Positions 1 to 5,752 of a DNA stretch of 20,008 nucleotides are shown here, piece by piece (position 1 is the first letter of the stretch; each line of letters starts with the position of its first letter). A program made the translations under genes and the position numbers. This stretch comes from an uncultured Lachnospiraceae bacterium (GTDB taxonomy: Bacteria; Bacillota; Clostridia; Lachnospirales; Lachnospiraceae). A model generated the notes under the pieces. That model was not told the origin of the DNA, searched no databases, and saw only the letters and a list, made by a program, of their open reading frames with translations. The stretch lies in the NCBI GenBank assembly GCA_937920345.1, contig CALGVA010000021.1, positions 1 through 20,008 on the forward strand, in the 5' to 3' direction.

Positions 1-127
1 AGAAGAATGCACGCTTTTCGCATTCTTCCGGACATGACTTAGTTGTTCTTAGGCTACCTATTTCACTGCTTCAGAAGAATGCACGCTTTTCGCATTCTTC
101 CGGACATGACTTAGTTGTTCTTAGGCT
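1..127. repeat. Two direct 55-bp repeats with internal hairpins
   Basis: Positions 1-55 and 73-127 are identical over 55 bp, separated by a 17-bp spacer (period 72). Each copy has a perfect 9-bp hairpin (GAAGAATGC / GCATTCTTC, 9-nt loop) followed by a shared tract ending in TTAGGCT. The window begins inside or at the edge of the first copy, so more copies may lie to the left. They sit downstream of the minus-strand LacI gene. No coding frame is apparent. They could be a REP-like intergenic repeat or remnants of repeated terminator/attenuator structures. Confidence 0.85.
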
Positions 128-161
128 GCGTACTTTGCAGCCTTAGTACAACTTCATGTCC
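102..161 (-). terminator. Long stem-loop after the LacI-family gene
   Basis: The right-hand direct repeat merges with unique sequence to form a long imperfect hairpin. GGACATGA (102-109) pairs with TCATGTCC (154-161), AGTTGT with ACAACT, and AGGCTGC (123-129) with GCAGCCT (137-143), with a 7-nt apical loop. It starts 3 bp past the stop codon of the minus-strand LacI gene, so it probably ends or protects that transcript. There is no clean U-run, so a 3'-end-stabilising role is as likely as intrinsic termination. Confidence 0.5.
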
Positions 162-163
162 TA

Positions 164-1153
164 TTAACATATAATATCCAAATATTTCATTCTTACCAGT
201 TCATAATCCAGCACGATCTGCTGTCCCGCTCCGCCTTCAAGCAGTCGTTTCAATTCTTTCACCGCCTCTGACGCAATTCTTTTAAAATTCTGTCTGACCG
301 TATTCATCTGCTTACCCGCATATCCCATCAGTGTGATACCATCGAAACCGCACACCGGCCGGAAGATATCCATCTCGGTAAGCGCTTTCATCGCGCCGAT
401 CGCCATCAGATCAGACGCACATACCACCACATCTTTCTTTCTGGCATATCGAAATGTCAGATTTCTCGCCTGCAGTTCGGAAAACTCACCGTTTCTGATG
501 AGCAGATTTAAGTTCTGCTCCTGCGCCAGACGTCTGATACCCTTTAGTCGTCCGTCCGTCACATAACCGTTCTTCTTCCCCGCCAGATAGAGTATACTCT
601 TACTCTTATTCTCCATCACGGTCTTCTTCGCCACATCATACTGCGCTTTCTCCTGATCGACCCAGATAGATGAAGTGACCCCGTTCACAATCGGCGCATC
701 CACCACTACGATCTTAAAACTCTGTGTTCCGATCAGCTTATGCAGCACTTTATCTTCCTTAGATATACCGAAGATAATCAACCCTGTTATACTCTGAGAC
801 TGCAGATAGCGTATCACTTCCTCCATACTCTTATTCTGAAGCATGGAATAAAAGATCGTAATCACATCCAGATTCATGTCCACTGCCTGTCCGATCGTGC
901 CGGCCATATACTGCATGTTGATCTCGTCCACTGCCTGTGACACATTGCTCAGGTTCAGGAGAATCGCCACCCTGCCGGATTGCTTCGAGGATAAAGCTGC
1001 CGCGACGGAATTAGGGACGAAATTCAGTTCCGCAACCGCCTGATTCACTTTTTTCTTCGTCTCTTCGCTCACATTAGGGTAGTTATTCAGCACCTTGGAT
1101 ACAGTAGAGATCGCTACACCTGCATGCTTTGCGACATCCTTGATCGATACCAT
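164..1153 (-). CDS. LacI/GalR-family transcriptional regulator
   Basis: The 329-aa protein has the standard LacI-family layout. An N-terminal helix-turn-helix at residues 3-23 (IKDVAKHAGVAISTVSKVLN) is followed by a hinge helix near residues 48-58 and a periplasmic-binding-protein-like effector domain (about 62-329) that would bind a sugar or related ligand. Full length matches the family. The hinge reads PNSVAAALSS, lacking the usual arginine of the PN..AR.L hinge. The start at 1153 has GGGAG about 8 nt upstream. Its promoter and two operator-like palindromes lie at 1228-1290, which suggests autoregulation. No sugar gene is adjacent inside the window, so the ligand cannot be inferred. Targets may lie to the left. 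Confidence 0.93.
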   Translation of the reverse strand: MVSIKDVAKHAGVAISTVSKVLNNYPNVSEETKKKVNQAVAELNFVPNSVAAALSSKQSGRVAILLNLSNVSQAVDEINMQYMAGTIGQAVDMNLDVITIFYSMLQNKSMEEVIRYLQSQSITGLIIFGISKEDKVLHKLIGTQSFKIVVVDAPIVNGVTSSIWVDQEKAQYDVAKKTVMENKSKSILYLAGKKNGYVTDGRLKGIRRLAQEQNLNLLIRNGEFSELQARNLTFRYARKKDVVVCASDLMAIGAMKALTEMDIFRPVCGFDGITLMGYAGKQMNTVRQNFKRIASEAVKELKRLLEGGAGQQIVLDYELVRMKYLDIIC

Positions 1154-1227
1154 TGTTCTCCCATTCCGGAAACGAGCACTGTCACGAAAAATATCTCCCC
1201 GATCTGTTCAAACCGCAGTTGTCTGTC

Positions 1228-1255
1228 GGAAAATGTTTTCCGGAAATCGTTTTCC
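1228..1255. promoter_or_regulatory. Two abutting LacI-type operator palindromes
   Basis: GGAAAATGTTTTCC (1228-1241) and GGAAATCGTTTTCC (1242-1255) are adjacent 14-bp near-palindromes. The second has the central CG typical of LacI-family operators. They start where transcription from the 1262-1290 promoter should begin, an ideal position for repression of the LacI-family gene by its own product. This is inference from position and symmetry. Confidence 0.65.
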
Positions 1256-1261
1256 ATAAAC

Positions 1262-1290
1262 ATCATATAACAAAAAAGTGGTTTTGTAAA
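1262..1290 (-). promoter_or_regulatory. Sigma-A promoter of the LacI-family gene
   Basis: On the minus strand, TTTACA (-35, 1285-1290) and TATGAT (-10, 1262-1267) are separated by exactly 17 bp. The -35 box sits in an 8-bp inverted repeat, AGTGGTTT / AAACCACT (1277-1295), which may be a further regulator site. The predicted 5' leader is about 100 nt and begins with the operator pair. Confidence 0.7.
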
Positions 1291-1342
1291 CCACTCTTTT
1301 GGAAAAAATTTGTATATTCACTATAATTACGTACAGGAAACA

Positions 1343-1366
1343 GCCGCACCCGATACAAGGTGCGGC
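1343..1366 (-). terminator. Hairpin downstream of flagellin
   Basis: A perfect 8-bp GC-rich stem (GCCGCACC / GGTGCGGC, 8-nt loop) lies about 80 bp past the flagellin stop codon. Read on the minus strand it is followed by TGTTTCCTGT, a weak U-tract. It is probably the flagellin transcript terminator. Confidence 0.6.
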
Positions 1367-1447
1367 CATTCCAACACAACATATGAACTCTTTGCAGCAC
1401 ATCCATAAACTTACGCGGATCGCGTCAGTATGGAAATCTGACTACCA

Positions 1448-2461
1448 TTAACCGAGTAAGGACAGTGCCAGCTGGTTAGACTGGTTCGCCTGTGACAGCA
1501 TGGATGTACCTGCCTGCTGTAAGATGTTGTTGTTCGCGTACTTAACCATCTCGGTTGCGATATCTGTATCACGAACTGCTGCTTCTGCAGATGTGGTGTT
1601 CTCTACGATGTTATCCAGGTTGCTGATCGTGTGCTCCAGTCTGTTCTGGATTGCACCAAGGTCAGATCTCTGCTTGGATACATCCTGAATTGCACTCTTA
1701 GCAAATGCATTCAGTGCTGCGAAGTCTGCTGCCGTAGGTGCTGCCTTAAGGCCTTTATCCTTGGTTGCTGCCGCAACACCTGTCAGAGCGGTGTCAACTA
1801 CGTTTCCTGCACCGGCCTTGAAGGTATAGAACTTGGATAACATATTTGCATCCAATGTGTTATCAGCACCCTCTTTGTAGCCCATATCCGTATCAGATGC
1901 GTCATTCTTATCAACATTAGCCGTACCAAATGTTGTTTTCTTGTTGATTGCGCTTGCCATCAACTCATTGGTGTTCATGTTCTTGATCGTGATACCGATG
2001 TGCTGTCCGGACTCTGCACCTACCTGCAGTCCCTTGTTGGAGAAGGAACCGTCAAGCAGCTTCTGCTCGTTGAATGTGGTCGTGCTCTGTACACGGTCGA
2101 TCTCGCTCATCAGCTGTTTTACTTCCGCCTGGATGTAGCTGCGGTCTGTAGATGTCAGTGTGCCGTTCTCTCCCTTTACTGCCAGCTCGTTCATTCTCTG
2201 CAGCATATCCTGTACTTCGTTCAGTGCGCCTTCTGCTGTCTGTACGCAGGAGATACCGTCCTGTGCATTTGCGGAAGCCTGGGTAAGTCCTCTTACCTGT
2301 CTTCTCATCTTCTCGGAAATGGATAAGCCTGCCGCGTCATCTGCTGCACGGTTGATCTTGTAACCGGATGACAGCTTCTCTGTGGACTTAGCCTGTGCGC
2401 TTGTCGTCAGACCAAGCATTCTGTTGGAATTCATTGCTGTAATGTTGTGTTTTACTACCAT
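1448..2461 (-). CDS. fliC: Flagellin (flagellar filament subunit)
   Basis: The 337-aa protein carries both conserved ends of bacterial flagellin and a short central variable region. The N-terminal D0/D1 part (about 1-165) contains the family signatures LSSGYKINRAADDAAGLSIS and LQRMNELAVK. The C-terminal D1/D0 part (about 260-337) ends NQLALSLLG. The central region (about 170-255) is variable, lysine- and alanine-rich, and short, so domains D2/D3 are largely missing, as in many clostridial flagellins. It is exported through the flagellar secretion channel and polymerises into the filament. The start at 2461 follows AAGGAGGT with good spacing. It lies downstream of csrA on the same strand, and its leader has two GGA motifs suited to CsrA binding. 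No SigD promoter was found between csrA and flagellin, so expression probably depends on a promoter upstream of csrA. Confidence 0.96.
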   Translation of the reverse strand: MVVKHNITAMNSNRMLGLTTSAQAKSTEKLSSGYKINRAADDAAGLSISEKMRRQVRGLTQASANAQDGISCVQTAEGALNEVQDMLQRMNELAVKGENGTLTSTDRSYIQAEVKQLMSEIDRVQSTTTFNEQKLLDGSFSNKGLQVGAESGQHIGITIKNMNTNELMASAINKKTTFGTANVDKNDASDTDMGYKEGADNTLDANMLSKFYTFKAGAGNVVDTALTGVAAATKDKGLKAAPTAADFAALNAFAKSAIQDVSKQRSDLGAIQNRLEHTISNLDNIVENTTSAEAAVRDTDIATEMVKYANNNILQQAGTSMLSQANQSNQLALSLLG

Positions 2462-2467
2462 AGTTTT

Positions 2468-2510
2468 ACCTCCTTGTGGTTACCAGCCGCAAATCCGTTT
2501 GCGGTGGCTG
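2468..2510 (-). promoter_or_regulatory. Putative dual CsrA-binding site over the flagellin RBS
   Basis: On the minus strand the flagellin leader has a perfect 7-bp hairpin (CCGCAAA / TTTGCGG, plus coordinates 2487-2504) that presents GGA in a 4-nt CGGA loop. Just downstream is the Shine-Dalgarno sequence in the context ACAAGGAGGT (2468-2477), close to the known CsrA consensus around a GGA core. In Bacillus subtilis, CsrA blocks hag translation through a similar pair, one site upstream and one over the Shine-Dalgarno. The same arrangement is inferred here because csrA is the gene next door. Confidence 0.65.
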
Positions 2511-2646
2511 CTCTGTTTCAGAATAAACACCGAAGATGTTTACCCCAGTTACCCAAGTTCACAGGCAGGCTGTCTGCTTATGGTTCTCCATGCAGCGCTT
2601 GCCTGCAAGCTCGTAAAGTTAATTCCGAAGAAATTTACTTTTTATA

Positions 2647-2685
2647 TAATAATCCCGAGACCCCCAGGACAGCCCCGGGTTATTA
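2647..2685 (-). other. Large stem-loop between csrA and flagellin
   Basis: TAATAA (2647-2652) and TTATTA (2680-2685) bracket a GC-rich inner stem (CCCG.G against CCGGG). The hairpin lies 20 bp past the csrA stop and lacks a U-run in either direction. A processing or stabilising hairpin that lets the csrA and flagellin parts of one mRNA reach different levels is the simplest reading. Partial termination is possible. Confidence 0.5.
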
Positions 2686-2704
2686 CCCTGTCTGTTCGCG
2701 GTGC

Positions 2705-2974
2705 TTAAACCTGCCGCTTCACGCCACTGCTCACCCGTATCTTTTTCTTCCGGTATTGCTCCGGCAGTTCCGGCTCCGCATGGTAATGCGCCAGCTTTTT
2801 CTTTTCCTCCTGGTCAGTCGTCCTTTTCTCAAGCACCTTGCCGCGGACGACATTGACTTCTTTCGGAAGATCCAGCATAACGCGGGTGTGGTTCTTCGTC
2901 CCTCCGAGGAATGCAATTTTGATATTATCCCCGATCAGCAGATACTCTTCCGTGTTCACTGTCAAATTTAACAT
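2705..2974 (-). CDS. csrA: CsrA-family translational regulator, divergent and C-terminally extended
   Basis: The 89-aa protein begins with the CsrA fold signature: MLNL, IGDNIKI (residues 14-20) and PKEVNVVRGKV (37-47). CsrA is an RNA-binding dimer that recognises GGA motifs and blocks ribosome access. R44 and V40, which contribute to the RNA-binding face in characterised CsrA, are present. R6 is replaced by V6, and the usual His before R44 by V43. Typical CsrA proteins are 60-75 aa. This one has a charged, lysine-rich C-terminal tail (about 50-89). The start at 2974 follows GGGAGGT. It lies upstream of flagellin, the usual Firmicute arrangement, but no fliW, the usual antagonist gene, is adjacent. 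The upstream invertible cassette probably determines whether it is transcribed. Confidence 0.88.
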   Translation of the reverse strand: MLNLTVNTEEYLLIGDNIKIAFLGGTKNHTRVMLDLPKEVNVVRGKVLEKRTTDQEEKKKLAHYHAEPELPEQYRKKKIRVSSGVKRQV

Positions 2975-3043
2975 GTCATACCTCCCTGCATTTCTTTATT
3001 TCCGCCTGACTGTTTGTGAGCGGCTATAAAGCGGCTTCCCTGC

Positions 3044-3075
3044 AATGCAACACTTGTATCAGAAATGTTGCATTC
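3044..3075 (+). repeat. Left inverted repeat (recombination site IR-L)
   Basis: 9-bp arms AATGCAACA (3044-3052) and TGTTGCATT (3066-3074) flank a 13-bp asymmetric centre containing TTGTATCAGAAA. Inverted arms around an asymmetric spacer are the usual core site of tyrosine recombinases, with the spacer setting recombination polarity. It matches IR-R in inverted orientation at 31 of 32 positions. The single difference is C at 3053, opposite 3921. Confidence 0.9.
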
Positions 3076-3181
3076 CATCGTGCCACAATCTGTCAGCAGG
3101 CGCATTTCACACCTGACCGTGTACCTGCTGCATGGTATCGACATCGGCAATACTGGTTTGCCGGATTCATGTGCACCGGTT

Positions 3182-3210
3182 TTGCGAGCCTCGCTTTTAC
3201 GGGATATCAT
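3182..3210 (+). promoter_or_regulatory. Candidate sigma-A promoter of the recombinase
   Basis: TTGCGA (3182-3187) and TATCAT (3205-3210) are 17 bp apart and about 40 bp upstream of the recombinase start. The spacer includes the small palindrome GCGAGCCTCGC, a possible regulator site. The promoter lies inside the invertible segment, so recombinase expression should not depend on orientation. Confidence 0.5.
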
Positions 3211-3250
3211 GATGTTTGCAGATTCAAAACAGGCACAGAGGAGAAATCAT

Positions 3251-3832
3251 ATGAGCACAACTTACCCAATTAAAAACGAAGAAAAACTAGAAAAATTTAA
3301 GGAATACTATTTGACGGAAAAACCTGCGTATAGAAATTATGCGATGATTATTCTCGGACTAAACACCGCATTCCGGATCGGCGACCTGCTGCGGCTGCAG
3401 TGGAGCGATGTATTTAATCAAAAGCAGAACTGCTTCAGAGAGCATATCTGTATTACAGAGCAAAAGACCGGCAAAAAGCGTAGTGTTGCGATCAACACCA
3501 GCGTACATGATGTTTTAAATGTACTGCATGACAAATATCACTACACCGATGCGGATCAATATCTCTTTCCCAACGGCAGAAAATCACAATCCCATATCTC
3601 CCGTTCACAGGCGTTTCGCATCATCAAGGAAGCGGCTGCGTACGCAAATCTGGACGAGCACATAAGCTGTCATTCCCTGCGCAAGACTTTCGGCTACCAC
3701 GCCTGGAAACAAGGCGTACAGCCTGCCCTTCTGATGGAACTTTACAACCACTCTTCCTACCGTGTTACGAAGCAGTATCTATGTATTGAACAGGAGGATA
3801 AAGACCGGGTGTATCTGAATGTAAGACTGTAG
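3251..3832 (+). CDS. Single-domain tyrosine recombinase (FimB/FimE-like invertase)
   Basis: From the ATG at 3251, which has GAGGAG about 8 nt upstream, the product is 193 aa. It has a complete tyrosine-recombinase catalytic set: R42 in TAFRIGDLLRLQW, K72 in EQKTGKK, H141 and R144 in HSLRKTFG, H167 in YNHSS, and the nucleophile Y176 in TKQYL. There is no N-terminal core-binding domain, unlike XerC/D or phage integrases of 300 aa or more. Length and spacing match FimB and FimE, which invert the fim promoter element. In FimB the key residues are R47, H141, R144 and Y176. The reading frame stays open back to an ATG inside IR-L at 3065, but that start has no ribosome binding site. The gene is flanked by inverted repeats and therefore probably inverts its own locus. 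Confidence 0.92.
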   Translation: MSTTYPIKNEEKLEKFKEYYLTEKPAYRNYAMIILGLNTAFRIGDLLRLQWSDVFNQKQNCFREHICITEQKTGKKRSVAINTSVHDVLNVLHDKYHYTDADQYLFPNGRKSQSHISRSQAFRIIKEAAAYANLDEHISCHSLRKTFGYHAWKQGVQPALLMELYNHSSYRVTKQYLCIEQEDKDRVYLNVRL

Positions 3833-3855
3833 CGAAAATTTTTTTATTTTTACTA

Positions 3856-3882
3856 TAAAGTATTTCAAAACCGCACCGATAT
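3856..3882 (+). promoter_or_regulatory. SigD (sigma-28) flagellar promoter, pointing away from flagellin
   Basis: TAAA (3856-3859), 15 bp, then ACCGATAT (3875-3882) matches the Firmicute SigD consensus TAAA-N15-GCCGATAA closely. It lies between the recombinase stop and IR-R and reads rightward, out of the cassette. No flagellar gene lies in that direction before the terminator at 4082-4119. After inversion the same promoter would read through IR-L into csrA and flagellin with a leader of about 110 nt. Confidence 0.8.
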
Positions 3883-3898
3883 ATAAAGTGTAAGGCAA

Positions 3899-3930
3899 GA
3901 ATGCAACATTTCTGATACAAATGTTGCATT
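3899..3930 (-). repeat. Right inverted repeat (recombination site IR-R)
   Basis: Arms AATGCAACA (3900-3908) and TGTTGCATT (3922-3930) flank a 13-bp centre. Its reverse complement matches IR-L at 31 of 32 positions. It starts 17 bp past the SigD -10 box, so the transcript from that promoter would begin just before the repeat. The sequence beyond it (3931-4081) shows no convincing gene. Confidence 0.9.
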
Positions 3931-4081
3931 CTTTTATATTTTATCTGATATATTACCCAATCAGCACATTTCTATCCATCTATACAACGCAATGAAAGCT
4001 TTCCACGACAGCCATATTCCGGCATTTCCCGTCCTGCGCATCTCTTTTATGGCATAGAACATATTTTCCTGTGATATAACA

Positions 4082-4119
4082 AAACCGGAACCACTGCACA
4101 TAGACAGCCGTTCCGGTTT
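4082..4119. terminator. Bidirectional terminator between the switch and pfp
   Basis: A perfect 10-bp stem (AAACCGGAAC at 4082-4091, GTTCCGGTTT at 4110-4119) with an 18-nt loop has T-rich sequence on both sides: CTTCTTTT to the right on the plus strand, and a short U-stretch on the minus strand. It can end pfp transcripts from the right and stop transcripts from the outward SigD promoter on the left. Confidence 0.75.
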
Positions 4120-4201
4120 CTTCTTTTCCATATCACATATTTATCTGGCGTTCCCACGCTGTCTGTTCAATCAGACACGGGAACACCTTCTGGCGTGCTG
4201 A

Positions 4202-5428
4202 TTATTTGCGAACCAGATGTCTCGGCAGACCGTTTACAAATAATGGCTGCAACTCGCCCATGATGAGCGGTCTTGCATACTTCTCATATCCGTCTGTCAG
4301 ACCCTTTCCGTCCGCTGTGATCCACTCGTCGGGAACGTTTCTCTCCACGTTAGCGATAGCGTGGATATCATATGCACTCGTACCGCACTGGTAAGGAGCA
4401 TCACCGTTTCTGTCAAGCGTGATCATCATGCCGGTCTTGCCTTCTTCCGCTGCTACAACAGCGTCATAACCAACCTGGAATGCCTCGTTGATATCTGTCA
4501 GGGAAGCCAGATGTGTTGCCGCTCTCTGTAAGGTAGAGAACTCGATCGCACGGGTCTTAAGACCTGTCTCAGCCGCGATCTTGTCTGCCAGCATAACAGC
4601 CGTACCGGACATCTGCTTATGACCGAACGCGTCTACCGCTACTTCTCTGCCGAGCTCACATACATATCTGCCGTCCGCAACCTTAACACCTTCAGATACC
4701 GCAATTACTACGGAAGACTTCGTCGCTGCCAGCTCTTTCACGTCAGCCATGAATTTATCAATATCAAATACTCTCTCCGGGAGGTAGATCGCATCACATC
4801 CGCTGCAGTCGTCGCCCTTGGCCAGCGCTGCTGCTGCCGTCAGCCATCCTGCGTTACGTCCCATGATCTCTACGATACAGATGGTAGGCTTCTTCGCGCC
4901 AAAGGACTCGTTATCGCGGATGATCTCTTTCAGGGAAGCCGCAATATATTTTGCTGCGGAACCGTAACCCGGGCAGTGATCCGTCACCGGCAGATCATTG
5001 TCGATCGTCTTCGGTACGCCCATGAATCTCTGGGGCTTATTGTGTGCAGCCGCATAGTCGGACAGCATCTTAACCGTATCCATGGAGTCATTGCCGCCTG
5101 CGTAGAACAGACACTCAATGTCATGCTTCTCCATGATCTCGAATATCTTCTCGTAGACATCCTCATGTCCCTCGATCTTCGGCATCTTGAAACGGCAGGA
5201 GCCAAGGAATGCGGAAGGTGTTCTCTTAAGCAGTTCGATTCCGGTCTCATCATCCAGATAATCGCCCAGATCGATCATTTTATCCTCTAAGAATCCTTCA
5301 ATACCATGAACCATACCATAAATTTTCTTCACGCCTAACTTCTTAGCTGCAGCGTATACGCCCGCTACGGAAGAGTTAATAACGGCTGTAGGGCCGCCAG
5401 ACTGACCAACAACAATATTTCCTTTCAT
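4202..5428 (-). CDS. pfp: Phosphofructokinase, probably pyrophosphate-dependent
   Basis: The 408-aa cytoplasmic enzyme would convert fructose 6-phosphate to fructose 1,6-bisphosphate in glycolysis, probably with PPi as phosphoryl donor and therefore reversibly. Family motifs are the N-terminal VGQSGGPTAVINSS phosphate loop, GGNDS near residue 111, the catalytic PKTIDNDLP near 139-147, and MGRNAGW near 190. The lysine in PKTIDND and the residue replacing Gly in the GGDGS motif of ATP enzymes point to the PPi class. Length is longer than the 320-aa ATP-PfkA enzymes. The start at 5428 follows AAAGGAG. It has its own promoter at 5483-5511 and terminator at 4082-4119, so it is monocistronic. Donor specificity is inferred from motifs only. 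Confidence 0.9.
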   Translation of the reverse strand: MKGNIVVGQSGGPTAVINSSVAGVYAAAKKLGVKKIYGMVHGIEGFLEDKMIDLGDYLDDETGIELLKRTPSAFLGSCRFKMPKIEGHEDVYEKIFEIMEKHDIECLFYAGGNDSMDTVKMLSDYAAAHNKPQRFMGVPKTIDNDLPVTDHCPGYGSAAKYIAASLKEIIRDNESFGAKKPTICIVEIMGRNAGWLTAAAALAKGDDCSGCDAIYLPERVFDIDKFMADVKELAATKSSVVIAVSEGVKVADGRYVCELGREVAVDAFGHKQMSGTAVMLADKIAAETGLKTRAIEFSTLQRAATHLASLTDINEAFQVGYDAVVAAEEGKTGMMITLDRNGDAPYQCGTSAYDIHAIANVERNVPDEWITADGKGLTDGYEKYARPLIMGELQPLFVNGLPRHLVRK

Positions 5429-5482
5429 TGTCTCTCTCCTTTATCTTATTATACTTGTCCCGCTTCTTCGGACATCAACACG

Positions 5483-5511
5483 ATTATACCAAATAAATCC
5501 AGTGTACACAA
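5483..5511 (-). promoter_or_regulatory. Sigma-A promoter of pfp
   Basis: On the minus strand TTGTGT (5506-5511) and a consensus TATAAT (5483-5488) are separated by 17 bp, with TGG just before the -10. It lies about 55 bp upstream of the pfp start codon. Confidence 0.75.
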
Positions 5512-5669
5512 GGAAAAACATTGCGTAAAAACCGCTTTACCCGTATCTGCAAAAATGCAAAAATACAACGGTTCCCGTTTACGCCACGCCATATTTCGCA
5601 CTTATTTACGATAATTTGATGGGAATTGCTGCAATTGATACACACCAAATACCACAAAACAGGCATTTG

Positions 5670-5712
5670 TCAATCAACTTTGATTGAATTTCCGTGCAAA
5701 AAATGTTAGACT
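5670..5712 (+). promoter_or_regulatory. Promoter of the DegV-family gene with overlapping palindrome
   Basis: TTGAAT (5684-5689), 17 bp and TAGACT (5707-5712), preceded by a TG extension, form a plausible sigma-A promoter. An inverted repeat TCAATCA-ACTT-TGATTGA (5670-5687) covers the -35 box, as expected for a repressor operator. The regulator is unknown. Confidence 0.6.
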
Positions 5713-5752
5713 AGGTTACGAAAATAAAATAAATACAGAAGTGAGGACGCGT

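Larger units (their letters stand above)
3044..3930. mobile_element. Predicted invertible DNA cassette (flagellar phase switch)
   Basis: Two 32-bp inverted repeats (3044-3075 and 3899-3930) enclose 823 bp that contain one tyrosine recombinase gene, its probable promoter, and a SigD-type promoter pointing outward at the right end. On the left side, 69 bp away, is the start of csrA, which is followed by flagellin. Inversion would bring the SigD promoter next to csrA facing it, while leaving the recombinase gene intact. Tyrosine recombinases of this size (FimB/FimE) invert promoter-bearing segments in other bacteria. The sequenced state has the promoter pointing away, so it is predicted to be flagellin-OFF. 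Direct evidence is the repeat symmetry and promoter position; inversion itself is inferred. Confidence 0.82.

Noticed and set aside
3024..3052. Sigma-A-like promoter for csrA (TTGCAT-16-TATAGC) overlapping IR-L on the minus strand
   Set aside because: Both boxes match poorly. If real, it would give orientation-independent csrA expression and weaken the switch model, so it deserves a start-site test.
3090..3200. Weak SigD-like boxes facing csrA inside the cassette (GCCGATGT; TAAA-N15-ACCGGTGC)
   Set aside because: GCCGATGT has no TAAA at the correct distance, and the second candidate departs from the -10 consensus at several positions.
2968..3210. 80-aa minus-strand frame ending at the csrA start
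   Set aside because: No Shine-Dalgarno, it crosses IR-L and would be broken by inversion, and its composition is not protein-like.
3065..3250. 62-codon N-terminal extension of the recombinase starting inside IR-L
   Set aside because: No ribosome binding site precedes the ATG at 3065, the peptide has no resemblance to a core-binding domain, and the ATG at 3251 has GAGGAG at ideal spacing.
3961..4062. 33-aa minus-strand frame (MFYAIKEMRRTGNAGIWLSW...) between IR-R and the pfp terminator
   Set aside because: Only a weak AGGA upstream, it lies beyond the pfp terminator without a promoter, and no family is recognised. Kept as unproven.
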